From positions 868,001 to 932,000 of the forward strand of contig CANMDW010000001.1 in assembly GCA_947496705.1 (NCBI GenBank): DNA of 64,000 bases, read 5' to 3'. Made by a program: the position numbers and the translations under genes. Under the pieces are notes generated by a model that saw only the letters and a program-made list of their open reading frames with translations, was not told the DNA's origin and did not search any database. Below are positions 55,950-62,307 of this stretch, piece by piece (the first letter of the stretch is position 1; each line of letters begins with the position of its first letter). Source of the stretch: an uncultured Aquimarina sp. GTDB taxonomy: Bacteria > Bacteroidota > Bacteroidia > Flavobacteriales > Flavobacteriaceae.

Positions 55950-56584
55950 GTTTTTAATACGTTTATATTTCACAAGGTATTTGTTTTATATTGTAAATAG
56001 GATAGTATAAGAGAATAAATTCTATAAGAATCCCTAAACTAATGGAGGTTTTGCTTAAAATGTTCTTTTGATTAATATTCAAAACACGTCATAGAATGAT
56101 TTAAAAACTAGTGCAGTTATAAAACGATCTTAGGACAAAAATTCGGACACAGTTTTTAAAAACTGTGCCACTTGTTAATGTGACAAAATTATTGTTATAT
56201 TTTATAACCTAAAGATGAGTATAATTGCTTCCTATTGTACTATATTTCTATGTATTGAAAAAATCTTTCCTTTCTTCAAAAATAATTACTATTCTCCTCT
56301 AATGATTCTATAGAAAAATTTGAACTCTGGATGTTTGGAATTACTTAAAAACAGTATTCAGAGTTTTTTCTTACGGAACTAAGGGAGGATTCAAATCTAA
56401 AAATAATCTAATCTTTAGGAGCGGTAATATGTAGTATTAGGTCAGCAAAAATGTAGCCTTTACTATTTATTGTTTATTTGTAGCGAAATGTTCCAGTATG
56501 TATCCAAATGCTGGTATTTGTAGTTTAAAAATTGAGCTAGAAGTGAAATTACTGTACTGACTTTAATGGTTATTGGTAAAAGCA
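55950..56584. other. Right-hand non-coding part of segment 4
   Basis: No supported gene. It holds a perfect 20-bp palindrome (56148-56167), and near the end the family-B marks TCCAAATGCTGGTATTTG (about 56502-56519) and GAAGTGAAAT...GTACTGACTTTAAT (about 56541-56569), which are shared with the right end of segment 2 (about 41886-41950). Confidence 0.6.
56148..56167. promoter_or_regulatory. Perfect 20-bp palindrome
   Basis: CACAGTTTTTAAAAACTGTG reads the same on both strands. It lies ~200 bp upstream of the AraC gene start on the minus strand, so it is a candidate operator, but no such function can be shown. Confidence 0.45.
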
Positions 56585-56616
56585 AAAACCCGACTCCAAT
56601 TTAGAGCCGGGTTTTT
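56585..56616 (+). terminator. Terminator-like hairpin before tRNA-fragment copy 5
   Basis: CCCGACTC (56589-56596) pairs with GAGCCGGG (56604-56611) with one mismatch, followed by TTTTT. It sits where the tcA terminator sits before copy 3, another shared family-B end feature. Confidence 0.75.
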
Positions 56617-56708
56617 AAGCCGTGAAATGTTCCTATTTGTAAGTTTTAGCTGGCTTCAAAATCTGTATAAACTTAGTAAACAGTGTATTGTACGACCCAT
56701 GAATCGTT

Positions 56709-56780
56709 CTCGTAACCCGAAGGTCACAGGCTTGTCTACCAATAAAGCCAGGTAGATTCGAGTCCTGTTCCCGCTACTAA
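56709..56780 (+). repeat. Attachment-site core, copy 5, with 26-bp insertion (right boundary of the block)
   Basis: CTCGTAACCCGAAGG through CACAGG (one A-to-G change in the anticodon loop), then a 26-bp insert at 56731-56756 differing at one base from that of copy 4, then TTCGAGTCCTGTTCCCGCTACTAA, which equals the 3' end of tRNA-fMet to two bases past it. Segment 4 ends here and ordinary chromosome appears to resume. Confidence 0.88.
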
Positions 56781-56787
56781 ATAAAAG

Positions 56788-56823
56788 CTAAAACGTTAAT
56801 TTTTAATGTTTTAGATTTTTTTT
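56788..56823 (+). terminator. Terminator right of tRNA-fragment copy 5
   Basis: Bases 56788-56799 pair with 56803-56814 (12 pairs, one wobble, 3-nt loop), followed by eight T. If the islands integrated at the original tRNA, this should be the tRNA's original terminator displaced to the right end. Confidence 0.85.
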
Positions 56824-57141
56824 ATAAGAATTGCTCGTTTTTTCTACACGAAAATTAGAAATCAGGACTGAAAGTTATTAAAAGAGGTTTCATACTTTGA
56901 TAGTTAGGAATTGGCTTTAGAGAAGATGATATCAAATAAAAACATCTTGTTATCAGGGTTTTTAAATTTGATTGTATAAATGCTTTGCTTAAAACTTAGC
57001 AAAACTGTGCAACTATTAATGGTTTGTAAGAGAAGAGTTTAATAATATCAAAAATACAAACCAATATTCTCGAGTCATAATTATTTGAAAATTTGTTAGT
57101 CAATATTTACTGGTTCTTAAGTTAAAATAAGAGTTCTGCTA
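56824..57141. other. Non-coding region right of the last tRNA fragment
   Basis: About 320 bp, AT-rich, nothing recognizable. It lies 3' of the minus-strand S9 peptidase gene. Confidence 0.5.
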
Positions 57142-59307
57142 TTATTTTAACTTTTCCACATCCAAATCAAGCACCTTTACTAAAAAAGCGATCTCTTGAG
57201 ACTTTGTCTCTACGGTTTGTTCATTTGTAATCCCAAAACCGTGACCTCCACCCCAAACTATTTTTAATAAAACAGGATTGTCGTAACGCTGATGTGCTTG
57301 TAAAGCCGCTACAAATTTATAACCGTGCTGTGGAGGTGTTGTCGGGTCCTTTTCGCCAACGGTAACTAGCATTGGAGGATAGCAGGTATTCGTTTTTATA
57401 TTATGATATGGTGACCATTTAAATAGGTTTAAAAATTCCTCTTTATTTTCTACTGACCCATATCCACTTGTCCAACCTTTAAAAGCAGTATATTTTTCAT
57501 ATCGAAGCATATCCAATGAAGGAATTCCAATAAGGGCTGCTCCAAACAAATCGGGGCGCTGCATAGTTACCGCAGCAGCTAAAGAGCCACTAGCACTCCA
57601 ACCGTTGGCGATAAGCAAGCCACGAGAAGTCAATTTCTGCTCTATTAAAAATTCTGCGGCACTTATATAATCGTCAATTGCATTTTGACGATGAAGCTTT
57701 ATTCCGGCATCTCGCCAAGCATCACCATATTCACCTCCTCCTCGAATGCCAGGGAGCACATAAACACCACCCATTTCTAAGAACGTAAGCATTTGTGGTT
57801 GATACCAGGGAGTAGCCACCCAACCACCAAATCCGTAACCATAAATGAATACCGGATTTTTGCCGTCTGGTTTAAGATCTTTTTTATAGCATATATATAT
57901 TGGCACCTTGGTACCATCCTTACTCTTATAATACGTGTTTTCTACCTTATAATCATCGCGACTAATAGCCAATCCTCTATCAAAGAATATTTCAGCTTGG
58001 CCAGTTTCTAAATCTAGGCGGTAAATATTATTAGGCGACAAAAATGTGTTTAAAGAAAACCAAGCCTCATTACCATCAGATCTGCCCACCAATCCCGAAC
58101 CAATCCATCCTGTTTCAAGCGGAATGGTATGCTCTAATTTACCTTTCAAATCGAAAACAAGAATTTGGGTGTGAGTGCCTTCTCTATAAAGCAAAGTAAA
58201 TTTATCACCAATAAAATTCATTGCATTACCCCCTGCAGTACTGCCTCCAGCAAGCACCTCTTTCCGTTCTTGGATAACAGTTTTCCAATTAGAGACGTTT
58301 GGGTTTTCTTTATCAATCGCAATTATTTTTCCATTCGATGCATTTTTATTGGTATAAAAATAGAAGTGATTACCCTTGCTTCCTACATAGTTGAACATGT
58401 CTTTCATTACCTCAACTAATGCAATTTTCGAATGATTTTTGGTATCAATCAGATGAAGCATATTTTTATCACTTCTTCCTTGTTGAGTTTTTACCACTAA
58501 ATGCTGAAAATCATGAGCGCTGCTTATAGAAAATAGCATAAGTGCTTCTTCTTTCTTTTTGGTAGCCTCCATGACTAGGATATCTTTGTTTTGAGGGGAA
58601 TTTATTTTGTGATATTTGATAATGGAATGTGGAGAAGCTTCCTTTTTATTTAGAGTTTCAGACTCGCCATAATAAATATAATAGAAGCCGTTATTATAAG
58701 TCCAACCAATATTAGGAGAAGCGGCACCAGTTAATTCTTCTTTGTACCATTCTTTTTTGTTAATATTAAGTATTCTAAGCTTGCCGTAACTGGCCTGACC
58801 TTCCTTTATTAAAAGAACTATATAATTCCCGTTAGGGCAAACCGAAAAACCTCCAAAGGTTTCTTCACCAACCAATTCTTTATTCATATCCAGTAAAAGT
58901 TCTGCTTTGCCATCAAGTCCTTTTTTAGCATAAAGAATCGGATGATTCAACTCTGGACTCTGAACCCTGTAGAAATAATATTTCCCACCTTTAATGGGTA
59001 CAGAATATCCTTTACCTGTTTTACCAAACCGATTCATGCTGTTTTTAATTAATGTATTCGTGGTTTCATTATCTAAAAAATTATTTATCGTTTTGTCCTG
59101 TGCTTTCATCCATGATTGTACTGGCTCTGTGTTAACGGTTTCCATCCATTGATAAGGATCTGTAATTTTTATTCCATGATAATCCTTTACCGTAAATATT
59201 TGCTGGGCTTTTGGATAAGATATACTTTGAGCTAGCGCAACACTAGTAATGCAAGAAATTAGGCTTACTGATAAGAGAATGGACTTCATATATTGTAATC
59301 TTTTCAT
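57142..59307 (-). CDS. Prolyl oligopeptidase-family serine peptidase (S9), secreted
   Basis: A 721-aa protein with a signal peptide (SILLSVSLISCITSVALAQ). An N-terminal beta-propeller domain follows (starts YHGIKITDPYQWMET), then the alpha/beta-hydrolase part with NGWSASGSLA (catalytic Ser, where the usual NGGSNGG is altered), the Asp region VGEKDPTTPPQHGYKF and His in WGGGHGFG. Residue order and length fit prolyl oligopeptidases (E.C. 3.4.21.26 type). The ATG at 59307 is used because an upstream in-frame start (59340) would lie inside the 16-18-bp BlaI-type operator. It is probably controlled by the adjacent BlaI repressor and exported to the periplasm or outside. Confidence 0.9.
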   Translation of the reverse strand: MKRLQYMKSILLSVSLISCITSVALAQSISYPKAQQIFTVKDYHGIKITDPYQWMETVNTEPVQSWMKAQDKTINNFLDNETTNTLIKNSMNRFGKTGKGYSVPIKGGKYYFYRVQSPELNHPILYAKKGLDGKAELLLDMNKELVGEETFGGFSVCPNGNYIVLLIKEGQASYGKLRILNINKKEWYKEELTGAASPNIGWTYNNGFYYIYYGESETLNKKEASPHSIIKYHKINSPQNKDILVMEATKKKEEALMLFSISSAHDFQHLVVKTQQGRSDKNMLHLIDTKNHSKIALVEVMKDMFNYVGSKGNHFYFYTNKNASNGKIIAIDKENPNVSNWKTVIQERKEVLAGGSTAGGNAMNFIGDKFTLLYREGTHTQILVFDLKGKLEHTIPLETGWIGSGLVGRSDGNEAWFSLNTFLSPNNIYRLDLETGQAEIFFDRGLAISRDDYKVENTYYKSKDGTKVPIYICYKKDLKPDGKNPVFIYGYGFGGWVATPWYQPQMLTFLEMGGVYVLPGIRGGGEYGDAWRDAGIKLHRQNAIDDYISAAEFLIEQKLTSRGLLIANGWSASGSLAAAVTMQRPDLFGAALIGIPSLDMLRYEKYTAFKGWTSGYGSVENKEEFLNLFKWSPYHNIKTNTCYPPMLVTVGEKDPTTPPQHGYKFVAALQAHQRYDNPVLLKIVWGGGHGFGITNEQTVETKSQEIAFLVKVLDLDVEKLK

Positions 59308-59323
59308 TTTTTTAATATTATTA

Positions 59324-59339
59324 TGCGAAAAATTTCGCA
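59324..59339. promoter_or_regulatory. BlaI-type operator upstream of the S9 peptidase
   Basis: TGCGAAAAATTTCGCA, within the 18-bp perfect palindrome 59323-59340 (ATGCGAAA-AA-TTTCGCAT). Two further sites of the form TGCGA-N6-TCGCA precede the BlaI gene, so the same repressor probably binds all three. Confidence 0.75.
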
Positions 59340-59385
59340 TTTATGTTTAAATTTTTTTACTTTTTAAAAATATACTTTGCATCAA

Positions 59386-61155
59386 TCATCTTAAATTATC
59401 TATCTTTTGATATATTTTATCTAATACTTCGATGTTAGAATTTTCCCGAATAATTTTAAACAGTGCATCTTGTTCTTTTTTATTTGAAGTCAAGCTTTCT
59501 ACAAATAAATTAGTAGTTCCAAGGTTCTTGACTCCTAAAAAATGTTCATAAACCCATTTATTTTGTTTTTCATTTCTAGGAAGGAGTAACCACTTTTGTA
59601 ATCTTTCCCTTGGAAAATCGTTCAGTAATTTTTCGGCAAGCAAACGTACCTCTTTATTTTCATCCTGGAGATGATGGCTGATATGATAAAAAGAAGGAAG
59701 GCAGCCAATTTGATGAAGCGACCATAATGTGGCCTTACGGATTTCTGGATTAAGGTGTCCTTGAGTTCGTAGAACAGAACTAAAAGACTTACTGGTACCG
59801 TATTCTCCAAGTGACAACAAGGCCCATTCTTTAACACAGTCATCTTGATCATTTATTAGTGGTAATAATGCGGAAACGGCTTCTTCATTTTGAATTTGTC
59901 CTAGTGCCCAAGCTACTGTAGCTCGAACCTTGGGGTTTTTGCTCTTTAATGCCTTTACCAATTGATTGTATGAAGCAGGAGACTTTAGTTCACCTAATGT
60001 TTTTGCTGCTTTTATTTTTATGATATCATTTGAATTTGATAATTGCTTAATGAGCTTAGCTTCCGTTTTTTTCTCAATAGAACTCGATGTATAGGTAAAA
60101 TTCAAGAAAAATATTGGTAATACTAAATAGAGTAATATTTTAATGTTCTGCCTAGATTTTTTGTGTAAAGATGGATTCACTTCTTTTAGAATGCGAGAAA
60201 TCCGAACTTTTAGTTGTGTATTTTTTGCCATAGGGACTGCCACTTTTGATAAACTAAATGTGGAGGCATAGATATTTCTTGCTATCTCTGTCAATTTTTG
60301 AGCATAATCCACTCTATTTACACCATTTTTCAAGACTAGCTCATCACAACTACCTTCACATTCTAATTGAATTTTATGAACAGCTATCCAAACTAAAGGA
60401 TGCCACCAATAAATGGCTTTAACAATTTGAACAAAAAGATTGATATGTAAATCCTTTTGAATGAGGTGTCCGAGTTCATGTAGAAAGACTATTTTAATTT
60501 GTTCTTCTTCCCAATCCGATGATTTTATAGGCATGAGAATATAGTTTTTTCTAAACAGGCAAAAAACCACAGGAGTGCCTACGTATTTTGAAAGAACAAT
60601 AGATGGTGTTCGGGAAGCCCCAATTTGGCGCTGGGCACTTTGTAGATGTAAAAACCAGCTCTCTGGTATTAAGCATCGTTTCTGTTTTACTATTCTAGAA
60701 AGAAAATAGAATTCAAATACAATTAATGCTAAAAAACAAATAGAACCAATGATCCAAATAATGCAGAAGTAATTAATTATGCTTAAGTTTCCATGAGAAG
60801 AAGTGTTTGCTTTTTCTGGTGTTAATGGTTCTTTGGAGATAGAATTACCTAATTCTAGTTCATTATTTTGTAAAATGCCGGCATAAGGAATTGGCAATTC
60901 TGAATTGATTTGAAAATTGTTTTCTGTTGGATTTAAAGAAACTGTACTAATAGTTGGTAACAATCCAATAAAAGGGAAAAGAATCAATAGTATAAAGGTT
61001 CCTTTCCATAATCGATATCGTAATTTGGCCGTCGTATTCGCTAATAATCGAGACAGATATAAAACGAAAAACAGGATACAAGTAGATTTTATGAAGATGT
61101 TTAATCCCCAATCCATTAAGGAAATTTCTGACCAGGAAATTATGTAATTACTCAT
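59386..61155 (-). CDS. BlaR1-like M56 peptidase with C-terminal HEAT repeats
   Basis: A 589-aa membrane protein. The first ~350 residues carry several membrane helices and the M56 zinc site HELGH (about residue 226) with the later CEGSCDE glutamate. Instead of the penicillin-binding sensor of BlaR1 there are five or so HEAT repeats (residues ~375-560: AKTLGELKSPASYNQLVKAL, TVAWALGQIQNEEAVSALL, ALLSLGEYGTS...). HEAT repeats usually bind protein partners. It overlaps the BlaI stop codon by 4 bp, so it is the sensor-protease of a BlaI/BlaR1-type system. What it senses is unknown. Confidence 0.88.
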   Translation of the reverse strand: MSNYIISWSEISLMDWGLNIFIKSTCILFFVLYLSRLLANTTAKLRYRLWKGTFILLILFPFIGLLPTISTVSLNPTENNFQINSELPIPYAGILQNNELELGNSISKEPLTPEKANTSSHGNLSIINYFCIIWIIGSICFLALIVFEFYFLSRIVKQKRCLIPESWFLHLQSAQRQIGASRTPSIVLSKYVGTPVVFCLFRKNYILMPIKSSDWEEEQIKIVFLHELGHLIQKDLHINLFVQIVKAIYWWHPLVWIAVHKIQLECEGSCDELVLKNGVNRVDYAQKLTEIARNIYASTFSLSKVAVPMAKNTQLKVRISRILKEVNPSLHKKSRQNIKILLYLVLPIFFLNFTYTSSSIEKKTEAKLIKQLSNSNDIIKIKAAKTLGELKSPASYNQLVKALKSKNPKVRATVAWALGQIQNEEAVSALLPLINDQDDCVKEWALLSLGEYGTSKSFSSVLRTQGHLNPEIRKATLWSLHQIGCLPSFYHISHHLQDENKEVRLLAEKLLNDFPRERLQKWLLLPRNEKQNKWVYEHFLGVKNLGTTNLFVESLTSNKKEQDALFKIIRENSNIEVLDKIYQKIDNLR

Positions 61156-61541
61156 TGTTCCTTTTGATTGTTTCTAACTTTTTCAATCATTTTACTAATT
61201 TCATCCAAATCCTCTTCGGTAATTTTTTTATCTGTTAATAAAGTAGAAACTACATTTGGTGCCGATTTATCAAAGTAAGTTTCCATAAGATGATTTAAAG
61301 CAGATTTTTTAGCGATCTCTTTTTTTACAGTAGGGAAATAGATGTATTTATTTTTGATCGATTTATGTTTTAGATATCCTTTCTTTTCAAGGATATTCAT
61401 CAACATCCGGATAGAATTATATCCCGAGGGATCCGTTAGTTTTTCCAAAACTTCATTGACACTTCCTTCCCCAAGTTGGTGAAGGATATCCATGATTTGC
61501 CTTTCTCGTTTACTTAAATTTAAGTAATTTGTCTTTGTCAT
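61152..61541 (-). CDS. BlaI/MecI/CopY-family repressor
   Basis: A 129-aa repressor with the BlaI winged helix: LSKRERQIMDILHQLGEGSVNEVLEKL, SIRMLMNILEKKGYLKH, and a C-terminal dimerization part (LTDKKITEEDLDEISKMIEK). The ATG at 61541 is used because the winged helix begins just after it; a longer open frame upstream would add 64 non-family residues over the operator region. BlaI proteins are inactivated by cleavage by their partner BlaR1. It overlaps the M56 gene by 4 bp and has two operator-like sites upstream. Confidence 0.93.
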   Translation of the reverse strand: MTKTNYLNLSKRERQIMDILHQLGEGSVNEVLEKLTDPSGYNSIRMLMNILEKKGYLKHKSIKNKYIYFPTVKKEIAKKSALNHLMETYFDKSAPNVVSTLLTDKKITEEDLDEISKMIEKVRNNQKEQ

Positions 61542-61559
61542 TTTATTTAAAATGGTAAG

Positions 61560-61575
61560 TGCAACTATTTTCGCA
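61560..61575. promoter_or_regulatory. BlaI-type operator, proximal
   Basis: TGCAACTATTTTCGCA, i.e. TGCAA-N6-TCGCA with one mismatch in the left half, 19 bp upstream of the blaI start codon. Confidence 0.6.
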
Positions 61576-61616
61576 CTTCCAAATATAAATAAGTTTTGTT
61601 TAGCCTCCAAGATAAG

Positions 61617-61632
61617 TGCGATATTTTTCGCA
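61617..61632. promoter_or_regulatory. BlaI-type operator, distal
   Basis: TGCGATATTTTTCGCA, TGCGA-N6-TCGCA with perfect half-sites, 76 bp upstream of the blaI start codon. Autoregulation by two sites is typical of BlaI-type repressors. Confidence 0.7.
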
Positions 61633-61849
61633 GATATTATCAAAATGATTATTGTTTTACTAGAACCTTTTATTGCAGATTCAAGTATCACCTTTACAAA
61701 TTCACTTTTTAAGAATTTTGTGATTTTCACCATAATTTTAAGTAACTATTGTTAATAACATGTTTAATAACTCATTTTTTTCAATTTAAAATAAAGTGAT
61801 TGTATCTTTATCTTTATAAAAGATAAAAAGGTCTTTTAATATTGTAATC

Positions 61850-62299
61850 ATGCATTATTATGATTTTCATGTAGTACTTCAAGAAGTACCCGGAGAAATA
61901 AGTCTATGTTTTACCATTTCTGGTTGTCCATTAAGATGTGAAGGATGCCATTCACCGTTTTTGTGGAAAAAGGGAAGTGGAGAAAAACTAACCAAAAGCA
62001 TGTATGAAGACATTCTAGATAGATATCATGGATTTGCCAGTTGTGTAATTTTTATGGGTGGAGAATGGTATAAAAAAGAATTAATAGATCATTTAAAATA
62101 TGCTAAGGAGAAAGGATATAAAACTTGCCTATATACAGGTTTAGAAATGGTAGATGAGCAAATTCTTAAACATCTAACATGGATTAAAACGGGTAGATGG
62201 GATAAAACCTTAGGAGGGTTAGATAGTAAAATGACCAATCAACAGTTTATTGAAGTAAAAACAAAACAACAACTTAATCACTTATTCATTAAAAATTAA
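61850..62299 (+). CDS. nrdG: Anaerobic ribonucleotide reductase activating protein (NrdG)
   Basis: A 149-aa radical-SAM protein with C26, C30, C33 in GCPLRCEGCH, binding the [4Fe-4S] cluster, and the usual short NrdG body (FMGGEWY, TCLYTGLE, TGRWDKTLGG). It generates the glycyl radical on NrdD. nrdD starts 8 bp after its stop codon. The order nrdG-nrdD is reversed relative to E. coli but common in Bacteroidota. The upstream ~110 bp holds TAnnTTTG-like stretches but no clear FNR site. Confidence 0.92.
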   Translation: MHYYDFHVVLQEVPGEISLCFTISGCPLRCEGCHSPFLWKKGSGEKLTKSMYEDILDRYHGFASCVIFMGGEWYKKELIDHLKYAKEKGYKTCLYTGLEMVDEQILKHLTWIKTGRWDKTLGGLDSKMTNQQFIEVKTKQQLNHLFIKN

Positions 62300-62307
62300 A
62301 AAAATTT

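Noticed and set aside
56573..56755. 60-codon plus-strand frame
   Set aside because: Covers a terminator hairpin and tRNA-fragment copy 5, so it is not a gene.
22978..56780. tRNA-fMet fragments as functional extra tRNAs
   Set aside because: Copies 2 to 5 lack the acceptor 5' strand and D-arm, and copies 4 and 5 are interrupted in the T-arm.
59308..59340. Upstream start of the S9 peptidase at 59340
   Set aside because: It would place the first codons inside the BlaI-type operator and add an 11-residue non-signal extension.
61542..61733. N-terminal extension of the BlaI repressor
   Set aside because: The added 64 residues have no family counterpart and cover both operators.
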